A DNA stretch of 64,000 nt. It comes from Atherinomorus stipes. Its lineage: Eukaryota > Chordata > Actinopteri > Atheriniformes > Atherinidae. The DNA is taken from the NCBI GenBank assembly GCA_023101725.1, contig JALJCO010007872.1, forward strand, positions 1-64,000, written 5' to 3'. The translations under genes were made by a program, and so were the position numbers. The notes below the pieces were generated by a model. It searched no databases and was not told where the DNA came from. It worked only from the letters and a program-made list of their open reading frames with translations. Position 1 is the first letter of the stretch. Each line of letters opens with the position of its first letter. This document shows, in pieces, positions 1 through 12,200 of the stretch.

Positions 1-3000
1 GTTAGAAGATCAAAGGTTTGTCCCCCACCACCGTGAAGCAGTGGAGGAAAATGCACGCTCCATGCAACTGGCTTCGGACCCCGGGACAGGCCAGCCACCG
101 CCAGGAATGCTCCAAATGAGAAATGGCCAACTGATGTATTGGGTTGATATACCCCTCAGTGGGCCAGGTGTACCCGTCTTCGTCCCTAAAACATGTGGAT
201 ATGAAACTCCAGACCGAATTGAAGCCAATGCACTGGCCTCGTAGCTACGTTTCGGATCATATTGTCCTTCCTCAGGCTGAGGCCAGTGCTTCTGTTCGTA
301 TGAGCTTGCTTTTTATACTCCCTGATTGGGTAGTTAGCTCCTCCTTATCATGTATGTCTTTGTTTACTCTTTATTGAGTTTATTTATTCATGTAGATCTG
401 TTGTCCACTCTTCATTGAGTTTATTTTCATTCATTTCATTAAATTTGTCTTTCATTTTCTCGTTGAGTTCTGTCGTTTGTCCTTTTCTCCGTAATTTATG
501 AGTTTCATTCCTTCATGTTATATTTAAAATTACATCAACCTCCCTGGTGTCCTTAGGTTTAGGAGTAAAACCCCTTGGGTTTTAGGTTGTAAATTGGTTC
601 TTATATTGGACTCAGTGACCAGAATGCCTAGCAATAAACCAAAGCCCACCCCAGGACCCTCAGCGCAGTCCAGGATCTGGCCGGGGTTCAGAAGATCAAA
701 GGTTTGTCCCCCACCACCGTGAAGCAGTGGAGGAAAATGCACGCTCCATGCAACTGGCTTCGGACCCCGGGACAGGCCAGCCACCGCCAGGAATGCTCCA
801 GTCGAGAAATGGCCAACTGATGTTTTGGGTTGATATAATTCCCCACAGTGGGCCAGAAAAATTGGGCTCTCTCGTCCCTAAAACATGTGGATATGAAACT
901 CCAGACCGAATTGTTTTCAATGCACTGGCCTCGTAGCTACGTTTCGGATCATATTGTCCTTCCTCAGGCTGAGGCCAGTGCTTCTGTTCGGCATGAGCTT
1001 GCTTTTTATACTCCCTGATTGGGTAGTTAGCTCCTCCTTATCATGTATGTCTTTGTTTACTCTTTATTGAGTTTATTTATTCATGTAGATCTGTTGTCCA
1101 CTCTTCATTGAGTTTATTTATTCATGTATCCCCCATTAAATTTGTCTTTCTTATTTCTCTTTGTTGAGTTCTGTCGTTTGTCCTTTTCTCCGTAATTTAT
1201 GAGTTTCATTCCTTCATGTTATATTTAAAATTACATCAACCTCCCGGTGCTTTTAGGTTTAGGAGTAAAACCCTTTGGGTTAGGTTGTAAATTGGTCTCA
1301 TATTGGACTCCAGTGACCAGAATGCCCAGCAACAAACCAGCTCCACCCTCTAGGACCCTCAGCGCAGTCCAGGATCTGGCCGGGTTAGAAGATCAAAGGT
1401 TTGTCCCCCACCACCGTGAAGCAGTGGAGGAAAATGCACGCTCCATGCAGAATGGCTTCGGACCCCGGGACAGGCCAGCCACCGCCAGGAATGCTCCAGT
1501 CGAGAAATGGCCAACTGATGTATTGGGTTGATATACCCTCAGTGGGCCAGAAAAATTGGGCTCTCTCGTCCCTAAAACATGTGGATATGAAACTCCAGAC
1601 CGAATTAGCTTCCAATGCACTGGCCTCGGTAGCTACGTTTCGGTCATATTGTCCTTCCTCAGGCTGAGGCTAGTGCTTCTGTTCGTATGAGCTTGCTTTT
1701 TATACTCCCCTGGATTGGGTAGTTAGCTCCTCCTTATCATGTATGTCTTTGTTTACTCTTTATTGAGTTTATTTATTCATGTAGATCTGTTGTCCACTCT
1801 TCATTGAGTTTATTTATTCATGTATCCCCCATTAAATTTGTCTTTCATTTCTCTTCGTTGAGTTCTGTCGTTTGTCCTTTCTCCGTAATTTATGAGTTTC
1901 ATTCCTTCATGTTATATTTAAAATTACATCAACCTCCCGGTGTCCTTAGGTTTAGGAGTAAAACCCTTTGGGTTAGGTTGTAAATTGGTCTCATATTGGA
2001 CTCAGTGACCAGAATGCCCAGCAATAAACCAGCCCACCCCAGGACCTCAGCGCAGTCCAGGATCTGGCCGGGTTAGAAGATCAAAGGTTTGTCCCCCACC
2101 ACCGTGAAGCAGTGGAGGAAAATGCACGCTCCATGCAACTGGCTTCGGACCCCGGGACAGGCCAGCCACCGCCAGGAATGCTCTAGTCGAGAAATGGCCA
2201 ACTGATGTATTGGGTTGATATACCCCTCAGTGGGCCAGAAAAATTGGGCTCTCTCGTCCCTAAAACATGTGGATATGAAACTCCAGACCGAATTGGCTTC
2301 AATGCACTGGCCTCGTAGCTACGTTTCGGATCATATTGTCCTTCCTCAGGCTGAGGCCAGTGCTTCTGTTGTATGAGCTTGCTTTTTATACTCCCTGATT
2401 TGGGTAGTTAGCCCCTCCTTATCATGTATGTCTTTGTTTACTCTTTATTGAGTTTATTTATTCATGTAGATCTGTTGTCCACTCTTCATTGAGTTTATTT
2501 ATTCATGTATCCCCCATTAAATTTGTCTTTCATTTCTCTTCGTTGAGTTCTGTCGTTTGTCCTTTTCTCCGTAATTTATGAGTTTCATTCCTTCATGTTA
2601 GTATTTAAAATTACATCAACCTCCCGGGTGTCCTTAGGTTTAGGAGTAAAACCCTTTGGGTTAGGTTGTAAATTGGTCTCATATTGGACTCAGTGACTAG
2701 AATGCCCAGCAATAAACTAGTGCCCCCCCCCAGGACCCTCAGCGCAGTCCAGGATCTGGCCGGGTTAGAAGATCAAAGGTTTGTCCCCCCACCACCGTGA
2801 AGCAGTGGAGGAAAATGCACGCTCCATGCAACTGGCTTCGGACCCCGGGACAGGCCAGCCACCGCCAGGAATGCTCCAGTCGAGAAATGGCCAACTGATG
2901 TATTGGGTTGATATACCCCTCAGTGGGCCAGAAAAATTGGGCCTCTCGTCCCTAAAACATGTGGATATGAAACTCCAGACCGAATTGGTCTTCAATGCAC

Positions 3001-3459
3001 TGGCCTCCGTAGCTACGTTTCGGATCATATTGTCCTTCCTCAGGCTGAGGCCAGTAAGCTTCTGTTCGTATGAGCTTGCTTTTTATACTCCCTGATTGGG
3101 TAGTTAGCTCCTCCTTATCATGTATGTCTTTGTTTACTCTTTATTGAGTTTATTTATTCATGTAGATCTGTTGTCCACTCTTCATTGAGTTTATTTATTC
3201 ATGTATCCCCCATTAAATTTGTCTTTCATTTCTCTTCGGTGAGTTCTGTCGTTTGTCCTTTTCTCCGTAATTTATGAGTTTCTTCATTCCTTCATGTTAT
3301 ATTTAAAATTACATCAACCTCCCGGTGTCCTTAGGTTTAGGAGTAAACCCCTTTGGGATTAGGTTGTAAATTGGTCTCATATTGGACTCAGTGACCAGAA
3401 TGCCCAGCAATAAACCAGCCCACCCCAGGACCCTCAGCGCAGTCCAGGATCTGGCCGGG
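1..3459 (+). repeat. Left part of the satellite: five units rich in small indels
   Basis: These five units carry many one- to few-base insertions and deletions relative to the core unit, often in homopolymers. Examples are a run of C near 2726, extra bases near 642-645 and 1348, and TCATGTTAGTATT near 2595. Substitutions are fewer than indels. This may be real decay of old copies near an array edge, or uncorrected long-read sequence near a contig end. The pattern of mostly single-base length changes makes error a serious alternative. Confidence 0.8.
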
Positions 3460-5521
3460 GTTAGAAGATCAAAGGTTTGTCCCCCACCACCGTGAAGCAG
3501 TGGAGGAAAATGCACGCTCCATGCAACTGGCTTCGGACCCCGGGACAGGGCCAGCCACCGCCAGGAATGCTCCAGTCGAGAAATGGCCAACTGATGTATT
3601 GGGTTGATATACCCCTCAGTGGGCCAGAAAAATTGGGCTCTCTCGTCCCTAAAACATGTGGATATGAAACTCCAGACCGAATTGGCTTCAATGCACTGGC
3701 CTCGTAGCTACGTTTCGGATCATATTGTCCTTCCTCAGGCTGAGGCCAGTGCTTCTGTTCGTATGAGCTTGCTTTTTATACTCCCTGATTGGGTAGTTAG
3801 CTCCTCCTTATCATGTATGTCTTTGTTTACTCTTTATTGAGTTTATTTATTCATGTAGATCTGTTGTCCACTCTTCATTGAGTTTATTTATTCATGTATC
3901 CCCCATTAAATTTGTCTTTCATTTCTCTTCGTTGAGTTCTGTCGTTTGTCCTTTTCTCCGTAATTTATGAGTTTCATTCCTTCATGTTATATTTAAAATT
4001 ACATCAACCTCCCGGTGTCCTTAGGTTTAGGAGTAAAACCCTTTGGGTTAGGTTGTAAATTGGTCTCATATTGGACTCAGTGACCAGAATGCCCAGCAAT
4101 AAACCAGCCCACCCCAGGACCCTCAGCGCAGTCCAGGATCTGGCCGGGTTAGAAGATCAAAGGTTTGTCCCCCACCACCGTGAAGCAGTGGAGGAAAATG
4201 CACGCTCCATGCAACTGGCTTCGGACCCCGGGACAGGCCAGCCACCGCCAGGAATGCTCCAGTCGAGAAATGGCCAACTGATGTATTGGGTTGATATACC
4301 CCTCAGTGGGCCAGAAAAATTGGGCTCTCTCGTCCCTAAAACATGTGGATATGAAACTCCAGACCGAATTGGCTTCAATGCACTGGCCTCGTAGCTACGT
4401 TTCGGATCATATTGTCCTTCCTCAGGCTGAGGCCAGTGCTTCTGTTCGTATGAGCTTGCTTTTATACTCCCTGATTGGGTAGTTAGCTCCTCCTTATCAT
4501 GTATGTCTTTGTTTACTCTTTATTGAGTTTATTTATTCATGTAGATCTGTTGTCCACTCTTCATTGAGTTTATTTATTCATGTATCCCCCATTAAATTTG
4601 TCTTTCATTTCTCTTCGTTGAGTTCTGTCGTTTGTCCTTTTCTCCGTAATTTATGAGTTTCATTCCTTCATGTTATATTTAAAATTACATCAACCTCCCG
4701 GTGTCCTTAGGTTTAGGAGTAAAACCCTTTGGGTTAGGTTGTAAATTGGTCTCATATTGGACTCAGTGACCAGAATGCCCAGCAATAAACCAGCCCACCC
4801 CAGGACCCTCAGCGCAGTCCAGGATCTGGCCGGGTTAGAAGATCAAAGGTTTGTCCCCCACCACCGTGAAGCAGTGGAGGAAAATGCACGCTCCATGCAA
4901 CTGGCTTCGGACCCCGGGACAGGCCAGCCACCGCCAGGAATGCTCCAGTCGAGAAATGGCCAACTGATGTATTGGGTTGATATACCCCTCAGTGGGCCAG
5001 AAAAATTGGGCTCTCTCGTCCCTAAAACATGTGGATATGAAACTCCAGACCGAATTGGCTTCAATGCACTGGCCCTCGTAGCTACGTTTCGGATCATATT
5101 GTCCTTCCTCAGGCTGAGGCCAGTGCTTCTGTTCGTATGAGCTTGCTTTTTATACTCCCTGATTGGGTAGTTAGCTCCTCCTTATCATGTATGTCTTTGT
5201 TTACTCTTTATTGAGTTTATTTATTCATGTAGATCTGTTGTCCACTCTTCATTGAGTTTATTTATTCATGTATCCCCCATTAAATTTGTCTTTCATTTCT
5301 CTTCGTTGAGTTCTGTCGTTTGTCCTTTTCTCCGTAATTTATGAGTTTCATTCCTTCATGTTATATTTAAAATTACATCAACCTCCCGGTGTCCTTAGGT
5401 TTAGGAGTAAAACCCTTTGGGTTAGGTTGTAAATTGGTCTCATATTGGACTCAGTGACCAGAATGCCCAGCAATAAACCAGCCCACCCCAGGACCCTCAG
5501 CGCAGTCCAGGATCTGGCCGG

Positions 5522-6208
5522 GTTAGAAGATCAAAGGTTTGTCCCCCACCACCGTGAAGCAGTGGAGGAAAATGCACGCTCCATGCAACTGGCTTCGGAC
5601 CCCGGGACAGGCCAGCCACCGCCAGGAATGCTCCAGTCGAGAAATGGCCAACTGATGTATTGGGTTGATATACCCCTCAGTGGGCCAGAAAAATTGGGCT
5701 CTCTCGTCCCTAAAACATGTGGATATGAAACTCCAGACCGAATTGGCTTCAATGCACTGGCCTCGTAGCTACGTTTCGGATCATATTGTCCTTCCTCAGG
5801 CTGAGGCCAGTGCTTCTGTTCGTATGAGCTTGCTTTTTATACTCCCTGATTGGGTAGTTAGCTCCTCCTTATCATGTATGTCTTTGTTTACTCTTTATTG
5901 AGTTTATTTATTCATGTAGATCTGTTGTCCACTCTTCATTGAGTTTATTTATTCATGTATCCCCCATTAAATTTGTCTTTCATTTCTCTTCGTTGAGTTC
6001 TGTCGTTTGTCCTTTTCTCCGTAATTTATGAGTTTCATTCCTTCATGTTATATTTAAAATTACATCAACCTCCCGGTGTCCTTAGGTTTAGGAGTAAAAC
6101 CCTTTGGGTTAGGTTGTAAATTGGTCTCATATTGGACTCAGTGACCAGAATGCCCAGCAATAAACCAGCCCACCCCAGGACCCTCAGCGCAGTCCAGGAT
6201 CTGGCCGG
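5522..6208 (+). repeat. Reference satellite monomer (687 bp) and its parts
   Basis: A typical unit. The first third is GC-rich (5522-5690). A nested dyad lies at 5754-5813. The AT-rich part at 5890-5971 holds two 41-bp sub-repeats starting ACTCTTTATTGAG and ACTCTTCATTGAG, with a shorter third relative near 5985. Telomere-like words follow at 6082-6092 (TTAGGTTTAGG) and 6106-6113 (GGGTTAGG). The longest plus-strand frame in a unit is 107 codons and crosses the unit boundary, starting in the tail of the previous unit. Confidence 0.9.
5754..5813. repeat. Nested dyad symmetry in the satellite monomer
   Basis: The arms GCACTGGCCTC (5754-5764) and GAGGCCAGTGC (5803-5813) are exact reverse complements. 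Between them lie a 10-bp palindrome CGTAGCTACG (5764-5773) and a second hairpin, CCTCAG-G-CTGAGG (5794-5806). The structure recurs in nearly every unit. It could extrude as a cruciform. A role in centromere function or recombination is inference only. Confidence 0.85.
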
Positions 6209-9200
6209 GTTAGAAGATCAAAGGTTTGTCCCCCACCACCGTGAAGCAGTGGAGGAAAATGCACGCTCCATGCAACTGGCTTCGGACCCCGGGACAGGCC
6301 AGCCACCGCCAGGAATGCTCCAGTCGAGAAATGGCCAACTGATGTATTGGGTTGATATACCCCTCAGTGGGCCAGAAAAATTGGGCTCTCTCGTCCCTAA
6401 AACATGTGGATATGAAACTCCAGACCGAATTGGCTTCAATGCACTGGCCTCGTAGCTACGTTTCGGATCATATTGTCCTTCCTCAGGCTGAGGCCAGTGC
6501 TTCTGTTCGTATGAGCTTGCTTTTTATACTCCCTGATTGGGTAGTTAGCTCCTCCTTATCATGTATGTCTTTGTTTACTCTTTATTGAGTTTATTTATTC
6601 ATGTAGATCTGTTGTCCACTCTTCATTGAGTTTATTTATTCATGTATCCCCCATTAAATTTGTCTTTCATTTCTCTTCGTTGAGTTCTGTCGTTTGTCCT
6701 TTTCTCCGTAATTTATGAGTTTCATTCCTTCATGTTATATTTAAAATTACATCAACCTCCCGGTGTCCTTAGGTTTAGGAGTAAAACCCTTTGGGTTAGG
6801 TTGTAAATTGGTCTCATATTGGACTCAGTGACCAGAATGCCCAGCAATAAACCAGCCCACCCCAGGACCCTCAGCGCAGTCCAGGATCTGGCCGGGTTAG
6901 AAGATCAAAGGTTTGTCCCCCACCACCGTGAAGCAGTGGAGGAAAATGCACGCTCCATGCAACTGGCTTCGGACCCCGGGACAGGCCAGCCACCGCCAGG
7001 AATGCTCCAGTCGAGAAATGGCCAACTGATGTATTGGGTTGATATACCCCTCAGTGGGCCAGAAAAATTGGGCTCTCTCGTCCCTAAAACATGTGGATAT
7101 GAAACTCCAGACCGAATTGGCTTCAATGCACTGGCCTCGTAGCTACGTTTCGGATCATATTGTCCTTCCTCAGGCTGAGGCCAGTGCTTCTGTTCGTATG
7201 AGCTTGCTTTTTATACTCCCTGATTGGGTAGTTAGCTCCTCCTTATCATGTATGTCTTTGTTTACTCTTTATTGAGTTTATTTATTCATGTAGATCTGTT
7301 GTCCACTCTTCATTGAGTTTATTTATTCATGTATCCCCCATTAAATTTGTCTTTCATTTCTCTTCGTTGAGTTCTGTCGTTTGTCCTTTTCTCCGTAATT
7401 TATGAGTTTCATTCCTTCATGTTATATTTAAAATTACATCAACCTCCCGGTGTCCTTAGGTTTAGGAGTAAAACCCTTTGGGTTAGGTTGTAAATTGGTC
7501 TCATATTGGACTCAGTGACCAGAATGCCCAGCAATAAACCAGCCCACCCCAGGACCCTCAGCGCAGTCCAGGATCTGGCCGGGTTAGAAGATCAAAGGTT
7601 TGTCCCCCACCACCGTGAAGCAGTGGAGGAAAATGCACGCTCCATGCAACTGGCTTCGGACCCCGGGACAGGCCAGCCACCGCCAGGAATGCTCCAGTCG
7701 AGAAATGGCCAACTGATGTATTGGGTTGATATACCCCTCAGTGGGCCAGAAAAATTGGGCTCTCTCGTCCCTAAAACATGTGGATATGAAACTCCAGACC
7801 GAATTGGCTTCAATGCACTGGCCTCGTAGCTACGTTTCGGATCATATTGTCCTTCCTCAGGCTGAGGCCAGTGCTTCTGTTCGTATGAGCTTGCTTTTTA
7901 TACTCCCTGATTGGGTAGTTAGCTCCTCCTTATCATGTATGTCTTTGTTTACTCTTTATTGAGTTTATTTATTCATGTAGATCTGTTGTCCACTCTTCAT
8001 TGAGTTTATTTATTCATGTATCCCCCATTAAATTTGTCTTTCATTTCTCTTCGTTGAGTTCTGTCGTTTGTCCTTTTCTCCGTAATTTATGAGTTTCATT
8101 CCTTCATGTTATATTTAAAATTACATCAACCTCCCGGTGTCCTTAGGTTTAGGAGTAAAACCCTTTGGGTTAGGTTGTAAATTGGTCTCATATTGGACTC
8201 AGTGACCAGAATGCCCAGCAATAAACCAGCCCACCCCAGGACCCTCAGCGCAGTCCAGGATCTGGCCGGGTTAGAAGATCAAAGGTTTGTCCCCCACCAC
8301 CGTGAAGCAGTGGAGGAAAATGCACGCTCCATGCAACTGGCTTCGGACCCCGGGACAGGCCAGCCACCGCCAGGAATGCTCCAGTCGAGAAATGGCCAAC
8401 TGATGTATTGGGTTGATATACCCCTCAGTGGGCCAGAAAAATTGGGCTCTCTCGTCCCTAAAACATGTGGATATGAAACTCCAGACCGAATTGGCTTCAA
8501 TGCACTGGCCTCGTAGCTACGTTTCGGATCATATTGTCCTTCCTCAGGCTGAGGCCAGTGCTTCTGTTCGTATGAGCTTGCTTTTTATACTCCCTGATTG
8601 GGTAGTTAGCTCCTCCTTATCATGTATGTCTTTGTTTACTCTTTATTGAGTTTATTTATTCATGTAGATCTGTTGTCCACTCTTCATTGAGTTTATTTAT
8701 TCATGTATCCCCCATTAAATTTGTCTTTCATTTCTCTTCGTTGAGTTCTGTCGTTTGTCCTTTTCTCCGTAATTTATGAGTTTCATTCCTTCATGTTATA
8801 TTTAAAATTACATCAACCTCCCGGTGTCCTTAGGTTTAGGAGTAAAACCCTTTGGGTTAGGTTGTAAATTGGTCTCATATTGGACTCAGTGACCAGAATG
8901 CCCAGCAATAAACCAGCCCACCCCAGGACCCTCAGCGCAGTCCAGGATCTGGCCGGGTTAGAAGATCAAAGGTTTGTCCCCCACCACCGTGAAGCAGTGG
9001 AGGAAAATGCACGCTCCATGCAACTGGCTTCGGACCCCGGGACAGGCCAGCCACCGCCAGGAATGCTCCAGTCGAGAAATGGCCAACTGATGTATTGGGT
9101 TGATATACCCCTCAGTGGGCCAGAAAAATTGGGCTCTCTCGTCCCTAAAACATGTGGATATGAAACTCCAGACCGAATTGGCTTCAATGCACTGGCCTCG

Positions 9201-12200
9201 TAGCTACGTTTCGGATCATATTGTCCTTCCTCAGGCTGAGGCCAGTGCTTCTGTTCGTATGAGCTTGCTTTTTATACTCCCTGATTGGGTAGTTAGCTCC
9301 TCCTTATCATGTATGTCTTTGTTTACTCTTTATTGAGTTTATTTATTCATGTAGATCTGTTGTCCACTCTTCATTGAGTTTATTTATTCATGTATCCCCC
9401 ATTAAATTTGTCTTTCATTTCTCTTCGTTGAGTTCTGTCGTTTGTCCTTTTCTCCGTAATTTATGAGTTTCATTCCTTCATGTTATATTTAAAATTACAT
9501 CAACCTCCCGGTGTCCTTAGGTTTAGGAGTAAAACCCTTTGGGTTAGGTTGTAAATTGGTCTCATATTGGACTCAGTGACCAGAATGCCCAGCAATAAAC
9601 CAGCCCACCCCAGGACCCTCAGCGCAGTCCAGGATCTGGCCGGGTTAGAAGATCAAAGGTTTGTCCCCCACCACCGTGAAGCAGTGGAGGAAAATGCACG
9701 CTCCATGCAACTGGCTTCGGACCCCGGGACAGGCCAGCCACCGCCAGGAATGCTCCAGTCGAGAAATGGCCAACTGATGTATTGGGTTGATATACCCCTC
9801 AGTGGGCCAGAAAAATTGGGCTCTCTCGTCCCTAAAACATGTGGATATGAAACTCCAGACCGAATTGGCTTCAATGCACTGGCCTCGTAGCTACGTTTCG
9901 GATCATATTGTCCTTCCTCAGGCTGAGGCCAGTGCTTCTGTTCGTATGAGCTTGCTTTTTATACTCCCTGATTGGGTAGTTAGCTCCTCCTTATCATGTA
10001 TGTCTTTGTTTACTCTTTATTGAGTTTATTTATTCATGTAGATCTGTTGTCCACTCTTCATTGAGTTTATTTATTCATGTATCCCCCATTAAATTTGTCT
10101 TTCATTTCTCTTCGTTGAGTTCTGTCGTTTGTCCTTTTCTCCGTAATTTATGAGTTTCATTCCTTCATGTTATATTTAAAATTACATCAACCTCCCGGTG
10201 TCCTTAGGTTTAGGAGTAAAACCCTTTGGGTTAGGTTGTAAATTGGTCTCATATTGGACTCAGTGACCAGAATGCCCAGCAATAAACCAGCCCACCCCAG
10301 GACCCTCAGCGCAGTCCAGGATCTGGCCGGGTTAGAAGATCAAAGGTTTGTCCCCACCACCGTGAAGCAGTGGAGGAAAATGCACGCTCCATGCAACTGG
10401 CTTCGGACCCCGGGACAGGCCAGCCACCGCCAGGAATGCTCCAGTCGAGAAATGGCCAACTGATGTATTGGGTTGATATACCCCTCAGTGGGCCAGAAAA
10501 ATTGGGCTCTCTCGTCCCTAAAACATGTGGATATGAAACTCCAGACCGAATTGGCTTCAATGCACTGGCCTCGTAGCTACGTTTCGGATCATATTGTCCT
10601 TCCTCAGGCTGAGGCCAGTGCTTCTGTTCGTATGAGCTTGCTTTTTATACTCCCTGATTGGGTAGTTAGCTCCTCCTTATCATGTATGTCTTTGTTTACT
10701 CTTTATTGAGTTTATTTATTCATGTAGATCTGTTGTCCACTCTTCATTGAGTTTATTTATTCATGTATCCCCCATTAAATTTGTCTTTCATTTCTCTTCG
10801 TTGAGTTCTGTCGTTTGTCCTTTTCTCCGTAATTTATGAGTTTCATTCCTTCATGTTATATTTAAAATTACATCAACCTCCCGGTGTCCTTAGGTTTAGG
10901 AGTAAAACCCTTTGGGTTAGGTTGTAAATTGGTCTCATATTGGACTCAGTGACCAGAATGCCCAGCAATAAACCAGCCCACCCCAGGACCCTCAGCGCAG
11001 TCCAGGATCTGGCCGGGTTAGAAGATCAAAGGTTTGTCCCCCACCACCGTGAAGCAGTGGAGGAAAATGCACGCTCCATGCAACTGGCTTCGGACCCCGG
11101 GACAGGCCAGCCACCGCCAGGAATGCTCCAGTCGAGAAATGGCCAACTGATGTATTGGGTTGATATACCCCTCAGTGGGCCAGAAAAATTGGGCTCTCTC
11201 GTCCCTAAAACATGTGGATATGAAACTCCAGACCGAATTGGCTTCAATGCACTGGCCTCGTAGCTACGTTTCGGATCATATTGTCCTTCCTCAGGCTGAG
11301 GCCAGTGCTTCTGTTCGTATGAGCTTGCTTTTTATACTCCCTGATTGGGTAGTTAGCTCCTCCTTATCATGTATGTCTTTGTTTACTCTTTATTGAGTTT
11401 ATTTATTCATGTAGATCTGTTGTCCACTCTTCATTGAGTTTATTTATTCATGTATCCCCCATTAAATTTGTCTTTCATTTCTCTTCGTTGAGTTCTGTCG
11501 TTTGTCCTTTTCTCCGTAATTTATGAGTTTCATTCCTTCATGTTATATTTAAAATTACATCAACCTCCCGGTGTCCTTAGGTTTAGGAGTAAAACCCTTT
11601 GGGTTAGGTTGTAAATTGGTCTCATATTGGACTCAGTGACCAGAATGCCCAGCAATAAACCAGCCCACCCCAGGACCCTCAGCGCAGTCCAGGATCTGGC
11701 CGGGTTAGAAGATCAAAGGTTTGTCCCCCACCACCGTGAAGCAGTGGAGGAAAATGCACGCTCCATGCAACTGGCTTCGGACCCCGGGACAGGCCAGCCA
11801 CCGCCAGGAATGCTCCAGTCGAGAAATGGCCAACTGATGTATTGGGTTGATATACCCCTCAGTGGGCCAGAAAAATTGGGCTCTCTCGTCCCTAAAACAT
11901 GTGGATATGAAACTCCAGACCGAGGTGGCTTCAATGCACTGGCCTCGTAGCTACGTTTCGGATCATATTGTCCTTCCTCAGGCTGAGGCCAGTGCTTCTG
12001 TTCGTATGAGCTTGCTTTTTATACTCCCTGATTGGGTAGTTAGCTCCTCCTTATCATGTATGTCTTTGTTTACTCTTTATTGAGTTTATTTATTCATGTA
12101 GATCTGTTGTCCACTCTTCATTGAGTTTATTTATTCATGTATCCCCCATTAAATTTGTCTTTCATTTCTCTTCGTTGAGTTCTGTCGTTTGTCCTTTTCT

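Noticed and set aside
4071..4394. A 107-codon frame repeated in almost every satellite unit
   Set aside because: It is the same frame copied with the unit. Antisense and third frames are open too, it has no recognisable domain or codon signature, and single-base indels are not avoided.
5985..6001. CENP-B-box-like word CTTCGTTGAGTTCTGTC
   Set aside because: Only six of the nine essential positions of the CENP-B box match; the CGGG core is missing. It cannot be called a binding site.
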